Assembly: GCA_002449535.1 (NCBI GenBank)
Contig: DJWZ01000051.1
Span: forward strand, 1 to 9,459
Source: Prevotellaceae bacterium UBA7017
GTDB lineage: Bacteria; Bacteroidota; Bacteroidia; Bacteroidales; Bacteroidaceae
DNA length: 9,459 nucleotides
Direction: 5' to 3'
The position numbers and the translations under genes are program-made. Each line of letters begins with the position of its first letter. The first letter of the stretch is position 1. Shown here one piece after another: positions 1 to 6,479 of the stretch. The notes under the pieces were generated by a model. That model did no database searches. It was not told the origin of the DNA and worked only from the letters and a program-made list of their open reading frames with translations.

Positions 1-303
1 GGGGTAACCTTGTCTTTTATCTATGCGCCTCGCACTTGGTGCTCTTTCTGCCCAATGGGAACCATCTCACACTGGGTGGCTCCAAAGAAAGCCCCACTGC
101 CAAAACCATTTACCAACATACATGTCAGCAGCCAATGTGAGATGAAGTGTAAGATGTGTGCGCGTGTCTGCCCTATGCAGTTGATGCCCTACGAAGCACG
201 CGGACAGGAAATCGGATACCTAAATACCGACTGTCTGAAATGTGGCAAATGCACCAAGGCTTGCCCTACAAAAATCATGGAGCTCAGGAGTGAGGGGCAT
301 TGA
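1..303 (+). CDS. 4Fe-4S ferredoxin-type protein, C-terminal part (5' end outside window)
   Basis: The reading frame is open from base 1 and no stop precedes it, so this is the C-terminal end of a longer protein. It ends at TGA 301-303. Numbering from the TTG at 10, the visible part has a WCSFCPMGT motif (C11, C14), a cysteine set spaced CX3CX2CX3CP (C43, C47, C50, C54) and a standard ferredoxin set CX2CX2CX3CP (C75, C78, C81, C85). This implies two [4Fe-4S] clusters plus a further CX2CP motif. The arrangement resembles the cytoplasmic tails of membrane-bound NapH/NosR/YccM-type electron-transfer proteins, whose membrane helices would lie upstream. The substrate and redox partner cannot be told from this fragment. 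A two-component sensor gene starts 36 bp downstream on the same strand, so cotranscription is possible. Confidence is high for the iron-sulphur fold and low for a specific role. Confidence 0.8.
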   Translation, partial: GVTLSFIYAPRTWCSFCPMGTISHWVAPKKAPLPKPFTNIHVSSQCEMKCKMCARVCPMQLMPYEARGQEIGYLNTDCLKCGKCTKACPTKIMELRSEGH

Positions 304-339
304 CCATTGAGCATCACACTTCCCACCTCAAAATTCATA

Positions 340-1845
340 ATGAATAATGCTCTCAAACATAGCATTGAGTGTCTGGCAATCGTCCTACTGACGACGGTAT
401 GTATGCCCATTATGGCAAACAAGCCTGACAGCCTGCTATGGACGGGACTTCGCTCTGCTGCCTCCGCCATAAAAGACGGCAGGGGGCGTGATGTCATGCC
501 GCGCATCAAGGAACTCCTTGAGCGTGCCGACAGTTTACATGAACTGCCTGCTATGACGTGCCTGTATATGTTGATGGGCTCATGCTACGAGGAGTCTGGT
601 CAGCAGGACAAGGCTTTAGAGGCATACAGGCAAGGGACGACATTATGCGAGCAAGGCACGTGGCTTCGCAAGACGACAGAAGCAGGTCATGAAGAATGGC
701 TAAAGACATGCATCTCAATGTATTTACAGTCATATCTGATATACAGCAAAAGGGGCGACAAGCAACTGGCAAAGGAAGCCGCCCATAACGCCATCCCCTG
801 GATAAACATGAGCCGCGACCCCGAAGTTCGCGCCACCTCTACCCTTGCCATAGGGGAGCTGCTGACAAGCGAAGGCGACAAGAAAGTTGCAAAGAACATG
901 CTTACACAGGCATATTACGACGCGAAGGCACTGGGAAGGAAAGACATGATTGTAACTGCCGCCACCCATCTTCTTTCAATCGGTGTAAGAGAAGAACTGA
1001 TGAAAGACAACACATTGAAAGACTCTATCCTGCATCTCGCAAAAGAGGACTCCACGGAAGACAGGCGAGATTCTATTGTACCATTCCACCAGAACACGTC
1101 CTCTAACACGACAGCAGCGAAAGGAAACAATCCCCCACAGACAAGGACCGTCATACAAGACCACTGGGAGGAGGCAGCAATAGCAGTATGCGCCATTGCG
1201 CTCTTCACTATCATATATGTATTACGGCAACGACGCATCAGGCGGAAACAAGTTGCACGCAGTTTTATTGACGGCAGGGAGGAAGAACGCAAGCGCCTTG
1301 CACGTGAACTGCATGACGGCGTAAGCAACCAGCTGCTTGCTGTACAGATGCAACTGAACAATAACGGTTCCAGGGAACAGGCGATGCAACTGCTCAGCGA
1401 GAGTAGGGAACAGGTGCGGTGCGTAAGTCACGAACTAATGCCACCGGAATTTACGCATAGCACACTGCCGGAAATTATCGCCGACTATGCAGAATCCATG
1501 AACAAGTCTTCAACGCCAGAAATCACTTGTCACGTAACACCGCAGAATGCCGACTGGGCATCACTATCGGCAGAGCAGGCACTTGAGATATACCGTATAA
1601 TACAAGAAGCCGTCACCAATGCTATAAAACATTCAGGTGCAACATCCATTGCCATAGGGTTTTTGAAGCAGGACAACAATTACTCGGTGGTTATCAGCGA
1701 TGACGGAACAGCACATACCAAGACTGACAATGAAGGAATAGGAATACGGACAATGCGGCAACGGGCAGAGAACATCGGAGCGAAACTGGAACTATTCCAC
1801 GGAAGCTACGGACACACGGTAAAACTGGTACTTTGTGAAAATTAG
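340..1845 (+). CDS. TPR-containing sensor histidine kinase (HisKA_3/NarX-like)
   Basis: This is a membrane sensor kinase that should phosphorylate the response regulator encoded just downstream. I chose ATG 340 because it gives a clean export signal (basic start, hydrophobic core about residues 9-25, possible cleavage after MPIMA26). An in-frame TTG at 307 would add 11 residues in front of it. Residues about 30-225 are helical with TPR-like pairs (for example GSCYEESGQQDKALEAYRQG) and are probably periplasmic. A low-complexity linker and one membrane helix (about 277-296) follow. The HisKA_3 dimerisation helix has EEERKRLARELHDGVSNQL with phospho-acceptor H325. The HATPase_c domain has the N box (EAVTNAIKH, N427), a DDG (454-456) and a GIGIRTMRQRAE box (466 on). 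All key residues are present, so it should be active. The signal it senses is not visible. It is followed by an 88-bp gap that contains a promoter for the regulator. Confidence 0.92.
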   Translation: MNNALKHSIECLAIVLLTTVCMPIMANKPDSLLWTGLRSAASAIKDGRGRDVMPRIKELLERADSLHELPAMTCLYMLMGSCYEESGQQDKALEAYRQGTTLCEQGTWLRKTTEAGHEEWLKTCISMYLQSYLIYSKRGDKQLAKEAAHNAIPWINMSRDPEVRATSTLAIGELLTSEGDKKVAKNMLTQAYYDAKALGRKDMIVTAATHLLSIGVREELMKDNTLKDSILHLAKEDSTEDRRDSIVPFHQNTSSNTTAAKGNNPPQTRTVIQDHWEEAAIAVCAIALFTIIYVLRQRRIRRKQVARSFIDGREEERKRLARELHDGVSNQLLAVQMQLNNNGSREQAMQLLSESREQVRCVSHELMPPEFTHSTLPEIIADYAESMNKSSTPEITCHVTPQNADWASLSAEQALEIYRIIQEAVTNAIKHSGATSIAIGFLKQDNNYSVVISDDGTAHTKTDNEGIGIRTMRQRAENIGAKLELFHGSYGHTVKLVLCEN

Positions 1846-1858
1846 TGGTTATCCGCTA

Positions 1859-1889
1859 TTGCAAAATTCTATTATTATTTGTACTTTTG
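1859..1889 (+). promoter_or_regulatory. Bacteroidota-type promoter of the response regulator gene
   Basis: TACTTTTG at 1882-1889 matches the Bacteroidota -7 consensus TAnnTTTG. A TTG (1859-1861) lies 20 nt upstream, the right distance for the -33 element. Transcription would start near 1896, giving a leader of roughly 38 nt before ATG 1934. The regulator could therefore be made independently of the kinase. Confidence 0.7.
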
Positions 1890-1933
1890 CAAACGATTTT
1901 ACACTACGAAACAAATGATTTTCCACTAATAAC

Positions 1934-2593
1934 ATGGATGCCGATACCACTAAGTTATTATCCACATTATCAGTCGCCATTGTCGATGACCACGAGATGG
2001 TTCTTGAGGGCTTTAGCAGTTTCATGCTTCGCAATGGCATAAAGCATGTTGACTGCTTCAAGACGGGACAAGCCCTGTTTGCCTCTATGTCGGAGCATTC
2101 CTACGACATATATATTATAGACCTTGAACTTCCAGATATCGACTTTGTGTCGCTTGTTGACGAGATACGCCAACGTGACGCAGGGACGAAGATTATAATA
2201 AACACTATGCACGAAGAACTGTGGACCGTGCGTAAGATGACATCAAAGATGGTAGATGGTGTCATCTATAAGTCAGGTGAGCTTGACGATCTCCTGGATG
2301 CCATCCTTTGTGTTGCCAAAGGTGGACACTACTATTGTGACCGCTTTGAGCAGATGCTTACCCACATCAAGACATCAAGCGGAATTCTGAGCAAGCGCGA
2401 GCAGCAGATTTTGATTGGCATTGCCCGAGGGCTGTCAACAAAAGACATTGCACAGGAACTTTATATATCCAAAAACACTGTAGAGAGCCATCGCCAGAAC
2501 ATCTTCTCAAAGATGGGGGCACGTAACATGGCAGACCTGGTAGTGAAGGCGATTGCAAGCGGATACATAGACCCGAAGGATTTTGAAGACTAA
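1934..2593 (+). CDS. NarL/FixJ-family response regulator
   Basis: This is a DNA-binding response regulator of 219 aa, the normal length for the family, and the likely partner of the kinase encoded upstream. The receiver domain (about 12-130) has the acidic pair D18-D19 (AIVDDHE), phospho-acceptor D63 (YIIDLELPD), the switch residue T91 and K113 in IYKSGE. The C-terminal LuxR-type helix-turn-helix (about 151-210) contains LSKREQQIL, the recognition segment ISKNTVESHRQNIFSKMG and the usual hydrophobic end. All phosphorylation and DNA-binding signatures are intact. The start is ATG 1934, placed about 38 nt after the predicted transcription start. The gene ends at TAA 2591-2593, only 2 bp from the stop of the opposed rel gene, which leaves no room for a dedicated terminator between them. 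Target genes are unknown; neighbouring genes are candidates only. Confidence 0.94.
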   Translation: MDADTTKLLSTLSVAIVDDHEMVLEGFSSFMLRNGIKHVDCFKTGQALFASMSEHSYDIYIIDLELPDIDFVSLVDEIRQRDAGTKIIINTMHEELWTVRKMTSKMVDGVIYKSGELDDLLDAILCVAKGGHYYCDRFEQMLTHIKTSSGILSKREQQILIGIARGLSTKDIAQELYISKNTVESHRQNIFSKMGARNMADLVVKAIASGYIDPKDFED

Positions 2594-2595
2594 CC

Positions 2596-4791
2596 TTATA
2601 CTCTTGTCACCTGCTTTATGCCCTTTACACCCTGGAGTTTCTTAATGAGGCTTTCGAGTTGGGCAGTATCATCAACAAGAATGGTGACATTGCCGCAGAA
2701 GATATTGTCGCTGGAACTGATATTTATAGCTCGAAGGGTCAACTTATCTTCTTTATTTATGATACTGGTAACATTACTGATGATACCGATGTCATCATTT
2801 CCTACGAGACGTAGTGTCACAGCATAGGTAGAACTCCCCTTTCCACTCCATTTTGCCTTTACGACACGATAAGGATAACGGCTTTGCAGTTCAGGGGCAT
2901 TGGGGCAGTCGATGCGATGAATCTTTATGCCGCCTGAGACGCTGACGAAACCAAATACTGGATCACCATAAATAGGATTGCAGCAGCGTGACAGGTGATA
3001 ATCCACCCCTGTCAATTTTTTGTCTATTATCAGCACATCATCCTTTATATTCTCGCTATTGATGCTGGCAGTATCTAATATAAAGTTTGAAGCGCTCTCG
3101 GTAGGAGCTGCCGTTGCCTCGGAACTTTTCTGCATCAAAGAAGCATAGAGGTCGATGACATGAGTAGAGTCGAGTTCTCCCCTTGCAATCTGAATATAGA
3201 AATCGCCTGCCTCCTTTATGCCAAGCTTCCTGATAAGCGGATGGAGGATATTCTCGTCCAGCTCCATCTTATGGTTTTTCAACTTTCGCTCCAGCATTTC
3301 CCTCCCCAGCAGTCTCTCCTGAGAACGTGCCTCGTTAAGTGCCTGACGTATCTTTCCTCTGGCATGTGACGTCTTAACTATATTGAGCCAAGCCTGCTTA
3401 GGTTGTTGTTTTGCAGCAGTAAGAATCTCTACCTGGTCGCCACTTTTAAGCTGATGGCGCAATGGCACAGCCCTTCCGTTGATACGTGCTCCCGTGCAGG
3501 TATTGCCCACCTTGGAGTGTATGCGGTAAGCGAAATCGAGTACCGTAGCGCCCTTGGGAAATTTGTATATATCTCCCTTGGGAGTAAAGACAAACACCTC
3601 GTCCTCGTACAGTTCCATCTTGAACTGGTCAATCGTCTCCGTTCCCTCACTTGCTTCCAGCATTGAGCGGATATTGCTGAGCCATTGGTCCAGTCCCGAG
3701 TCGCTTTTTATTCCCTTATAACGCCAATGGGCTGCCACGCCACGTTCCGCCACTTCGTCCATGCGTTCCGTGCGTATCTGCACCTCCACCCATTTCTGCT
3801 CAGGTCCCACAACTGTAATATGCAGGCTCTCATAGCCATTTGTCTTAGGAACACTAATCCAATCTCTCAGGCGTTTTGGATTAGGCTGATACATAGACGT
3901 CACAATGGCAAACGCCTGCCAGCATTGCATCTTTTCCTTATCAATAGGGCTGTCAAGAATTATGCGAATAGCAAAGAGGTCATACACTCCCTCGAAGGGG
4001 CAACGCTGCTTCTTCATCTTTTGCCAGATGGAGTGTATGGACTTTGTGCGCCCCTTGATATGGAATTTCAACCCTGCTTCCTGTAAGCGTTCACTGATAG
4101 GTCCGATAAAACTTTCTATATACGCATCACGGCTTGCCTTTGTCTCGTTCAGCTTATCCTTGATGTGGTAGTAAGCGTCGTGTTCCGTATATTTCAGGGA
4201 CAGGTCTTCCAATTCCGACTTCAAGCGATAAAGACCCAGTTTATGCGCCAACGGTGCATACAGGAACATGCTTTCCTCACTAACCTTTCGTCGCAATTCT
4301 TCCTGCGACGTATCCCGAATCTGCCGCATGAGGTTAAGGCGGTCGGCTATCATGATGAGTATTACTCGCACATCCTCTGCCAAGGAGAAGAGCAGATTGC
4401 GGAAATTCTCTGTCTCTACGACGGTATTCTTATGATATAGCTGCTGGATATGTTCGAGTCCCCGCATAATGCGTGCCACAGGCTCACCGAATTTCTCCTC
4501 CAGCTCTGCCGTCACGATGTCATTCCCTTCAGCAACCGAGCAAAGCATTATGGCGATAACAGCATCGCGGCGCACTCCTATCTCGCTGACTGCCAGCCAT
4601 GCCGTTTCAAGACCCATCAAGATAGGATTGAGTCCGAAGGCATCACGCCCGACATCACCATCCGAGACAGCCTTTGCCAGGATTTCTTTCACCTTACGCA
4701 CATCGCCAGCAATCAGCACATCGTCCAACTCGCGATATAACTGCCTGTAAAGCAACAATGCCCTTGTTCTCTCGTCCTGCGTGAAAAGCAT
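2596..4791 (-). CDS. rel: RelA/SpoT homologue: (p)ppGpp synthetase with degenerate hydrolase domain
   Basis: This long RSH protein should make (p)ppGpp from ATP and GDP/GTP on ribosomes during starvation. I chose ATG 4791 (731 aa); an in-frame TTG at 4803 adds four residues. Domains in order: an HD-type region (about 20-180), a synthetase (about 230-360), TGS (398-457), a helical region, a zinc-finger/conserved-cysteine region (C603-C604, H625, C629) and C-terminal ACT (656-731). The synthetase keeps the YDLFAIR aspartate (D271), GYESLH (Y320) and VEVQIRT (E336), so it should be active. The HD domain is broken: the expected HDxxED reads CSVAEG (residues 84-89), and the early histidine of the usual HPLAVA segment appears as asparagine. 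Only the ADR aspartate (D150) remains, so (p)ppGpp hydrolysis is unlikely. The synthetase loop is RLRD (307-310), like the RXKD of bifunctional enzymes rather than the EXDD of E. coli RelA. The start lies 12 nt after the stop of the WecA-type gene, suggesting one operon. Confidence 0.93.
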   Translation of the reverse strand: MLFTQDERTRALLLYRQLYRELDDVLIAGDVRKVKEILAKAVSDGDVGRDAFGLNPILMGLETAWLAVSEIGVRRDAVIAIMLCSVAEGNDIVTAELEEKFGEPVARIMRGLEHIQQLYHKNTVVETENFRNLLFSLAEDVRVILIMIADRLNLMRQIRDTSQEELRRKVSEESMFLYAPLAHKLGLYRLKSELEDLSLKYTEHDAYYHIKDKLNETKASRDAYIESFIGPISERLQEAGLKFHIKGRTKSIHSIWQKMKKQRCPFEGVYDLFAIRIILDSPIDKEKMQCWQAFAIVTSMYQPNPKRLRDWISVPKTNGYESLHITVVGPEQKWVEVQIRTERMDEVAERGVAAHWRYKGIKSDSGLDQWLSNIRSMLEASEGTETIDQFKMELYEDEVFVFTPKGDIYKFPKGATVLDFAYRIHSKVGNTCTGARINGRAVPLRHQLKSGDQVEILTAAKQQPKQAWLNIVKTSHARGKIRQALNEARSQERLLGREMLERKLKNHKMELDENILHPLIRKLGIKEAGDFYIQIARGELDSTHVIDLYASLMQKSSEATAAPTESASNFILDTASINSENIKDDVLIIDKKLTGVDYHLSRCCNPIYGDPVFGFVSVSGGIKIHRIDCPNAPELQSRYPYRVVKAKWSGKGSSTYAVTLRLVGNDDIGIISNVTSIINKEDKLTLRAINISSSDNIFCGNVTILVDDTAQLESLIKKLQGVKGIKQVTRV

Positions 4792-4803
4792 CCTAATTGT
4801 CAA

Positions 4804-5928
4804 TTAAAAAATTCTCTTCCACTCAATATCTTCGCGCCCTTCATTCCTGTATATAAAGCAATTGATGATAATATGCATCAAAGTGAAGAGTAATATATCT
4901 GCCAAAACCATCAATGTCTGTGACAAGAAGGACGCAACAAGATAATTTACTACGACAAATCCTATTTGCAGCAACAATATTGTTACCATTGTCATACGAG
5001 GTCCTAATCCTGCACGCATCAACTTGTGATGGATATGATTCTTATCCGGCAAGAATGGAGGACGATGGTCACGCAGACGGCTTAATGTGACACGGGTAAC
5101 GTCGAACAGCGGTATTATCAATGTGCTGACGGCAACGATGCCAATATTGTGCATTACCGGATTCCAGACAGGATCGCGTTGCCAGAAGTGTAGCAACAGG
5201 AAACACAGGGTGAAACCGAGGGTTAGGCTGCCGGCATCGCCCATGAAGGTCTTGTCCTTCTTTCCGAATACGTTATAGTAGAAGAATCCGCATACCACTC
5301 CCAGCAAAGACATTGAACAGATTGCCCAGAAATACTGTTTTGTTAAGACAAACAATACTGATATGCATATCAGTGCTATTATACTGAGACCTGACGACAG
5401 ACCATCAATGCCATCAATGAGGTTCATGGCATTTGTAACATACACTACCGTCAATATTGTCAATGGCATTCCAAACCACCAGGGCACTTCGTCTATGAAG
5501 AAAACATGCGCCATATCTGCTATCCACAACCCAGAGATACACATCAGGATACCAGTGAACATCTGAATGGTAAACTTCAGTTTGTATGGCACCCTCTTAA
5601 TATCGTCGAAAAGACCGATGCTGTAAAGCAGCATGCCTCCTGCAATAAAAGCCATCCAATGCTCCATACTAAGGCCGCCACCTATCTTCTTATACATTCC
5701 CAACCTCATCAACACGACAGTAATAATAGTCATTGTCACCATCATAATCGGAAGGAACATCATTCCTCCCAAACGCGGAATGGGCAACTTATGTATTTTA
5801 CGTTCCTCGTCAGGGAGGTCATACAGTTTCAGGGCGTGAGCCACTTTTACTATTCGAGGGGTGATAACCAGGGTAAATATAAGTGATATGCCAAAAGCAA
5901 GTAGTAATATAATAGTAATGTCTGTCAT
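4804..5928 (-). CDS. WecA/TagO-type undecaprenyl-phosphate GlcNAc-1-phosphate transferase
   Basis: This polytopic inner-membrane enzyme of the MraY/WecA family should transfer a sugar-1-phosphate (probably GlcNAc-1-P from its UDP form) to undecaprenyl phosphate. That reaction is the first step of O-antigen, capsule or other surface glycan synthesis. The 374 aa are mostly hydrophobic with about ten membrane segments. Family landmarks are present: DLPDEERKIHKLPIPRLGG (37-55), the DD pair (108-109), TNAMNLIDGIDGL (165-177), MGDAGS (229-234), PLFDV (273-277) and the HIHH motif (298-301) after PDKN. The HIHH motif and the IDGIDGL context favour WecA/TagO/WbpL-like enzymes over MraY. The sugar specificity is inferred. 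The start at ATG 5928 is well placed, with hydrophobic residues beginning at once. It is probably cotranscribed with rel downstream. Its start codon lies inside an inverted repeat shared with the divergent nadD gene. I see no TAnnTTTG element upstream. Confidence 0.9.
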   Translation of the reverse strand: MTDITIILLLAFGISLIFTLVITPRIVKVAHALKLYDLPDEERKIHKLPIPRLGGMMFLPIMMVTMTIITVVLMRLGMYKKIGGGLSMEHWMAFIAGGMLLYSIGLFDDIKRVPYKLKFTIQMFTGILMCISGLWIADMAHVFFIDEVPWWFGMPLTILTVVYVTNAMNLIDGIDGLSSGLSIIALICISVLFVLTKQYFWAICSMSLLGVVCGFFYYNVFGKKDKTFMGDAGSLTLGFTLCFLLLHFWQRDPVWNPVMHNIGIVAVSTLIIPLFDVTRVTLSRLRDHRPPFLPDKNHIHHKLMRAGLGPRMTMVTILLLQIGFVVVNYLVASFLSQTLMVLADILLFTLMHIIINCFIYRNEGREDIEWKRIF

Positions 5929-5966
5929 ACAATAAACAAACGACGGACACGTTCATTTATTGTATG
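5926..5966. repeat. Inverted repeat spanning both divergent start codons (WecA-type gene / nadD)
   Basis: The arms are 5926-5942 and 5950-5966, separated by a 7-nt spacer. The outer 11 bp (CATACAATAAA / TTTATTGTATG) and the inner 4 bp (AACG / CGTT) match perfectly, interrupted by a 2-bp mismatch, so 15 of 17 positions pair. Each outer end is the start codon of one of the two divergent genes. The element fills the whole 35-bp intergenic space. It could be a protein-binding operator or, in either RNA, a hairpin holding the start codon. The function is inferred; the symmetry is seen directly. Confidence 0.75.
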
Positions 5967-6479
5967 CGAATAGGACTTTTTGGGGGATCTTTTAATCCCA
6001 TCCACAACGGACATATTGCCATTGGCAAATGGATGCTTGAACACAAGCATCTCGACGAGGTGTGGTTTATGGTAAGTCCGCAAAACCCTCTCAAAGTCAA
6101 CAAAAGGCTCCCCGATGCCAGGGAAAGGTTTCTCTTGGTAAAGCAGGCTCTTGCCAACGAACCACGTCTTGTTGCAAAAGACTACGAGCTACACCTTCCC
6201 CAGCCTTCTTATACATGGACGACCCTTCAGCACCTGAAGGCAGACTATCCCGATGACGAGTTCATCCTCATCATGGGTGGTGACAACTGGAAGCGCATGG
6301 AGCGTTGGAGGCATTGGAAGGATATAGTGTGGCAATATGAAATAGGTACCTTCCCAAGAAACGGGGAGATACCTATCTCGTCAACTATGATTAGGGAGAT
6401 GATAGCCCAAGGGACAGACATCTCACCATTTGTTCCTAAAGCTGTTGCCCAGCACTATTGTACTTCTTGCCATCCTTGA
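5964..6479 (+). CDS. nadD: Nicotinate-nucleotide adenylyltransferase, shortened
   Basis: NadD joins nicotinate mononucleotide and ATP to nicotinate adenine dinucleotide, an essential cytoplasmic step in NAD synthesis. The N-terminus GLFGGSFNPIHNGH (4-17) carries the nucleotidyltransferase GSFNPxHxGH signature. IMGGDNW (103-109) and PISSTMIRE (137-145) match the family's central and ISSTxIR motifs, and the protein closes with FVPKAVAQHY. At 171 aa it is shorter than known NadD proteins (189 aa in B. subtilis, 213 in E. coli). The shortage falls between YEIGTFPRNG and ISST, where about 20 residues (the usual region around PRPG...DAPL) are missing in frame. A hairpin lies at that exact spot. The last codons run into the 3' end of the opposed gene (44-bp overlap), and the final CTSCHP is not family-like. 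ATG 5964 is fixed by the signature. Identity is sure; whether it is fully active is less sure. Confidence 0.9.
   Translation: MRIGLFGGSFNPIHNGHIAIGKWMLEHKHLDEVWFMVSPQNPLKVNKRLPDARERFLLVKQALANEPRLVAKDYELHLPQPSYTWTTLQHLKADYPDDEFILIMGGDNWKRMERWRHWKDIVWQYEIGTFPRNGEIPISSTMIREMIAQGTDISPFVPKAVAQHYCTSCHP
6342..6376. repeat. 14-bp-stem hairpin inside nadD; possible terminator for the opposed gene
   Basis: The arms are 6342-6355 and 6363-6376 around the 7-nt loop AAGAAAC. ATAGGTA pairs with TACCTAT and CCC with GGG. In between there is one C-A mismatch and, on this strand, one T-G wobble. It lies in the coding part of nadD just before the ISST codons. Read on the minus strand it starts about 60 nt past the stop of the gene ending at 6436 and is followed by TTTCATATT. 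It could therefore end that transcript, although the T run is short. Confidence 0.6.

Noticed and set aside
915..1361. 148-aa minus-strand frame inside the sensor kinase gene
   Set aside because: It lies over the membrane helix and H-box codons of a well-supported kinase. The product is rich in Ser, Arg and Cys with no recognisable domain.
1845..2042. Small hydrophobic plus-strand frame (65 aa) between kinase and regulator
   Set aside because: It starts on the kinase stop, runs through the regulator promoter and continues in a wrong frame inside the regulator gene. The hydrophobic look comes from A/T-rich spacer sequence.
3685..4086. 133-aa plus-strand frame opposite rel
   Set aside because: It overlaps the catalytic synthetase codons of rel and has no start context or domain.
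4794..4806. TAATTG-T-CAATTA palindrome between the WecA-type gene and rel
   Set aside because: It is only 6-bp arms in A/T-rich sequence with a 1-nt centre, so it cannot form a hairpin and is easily due to chance.
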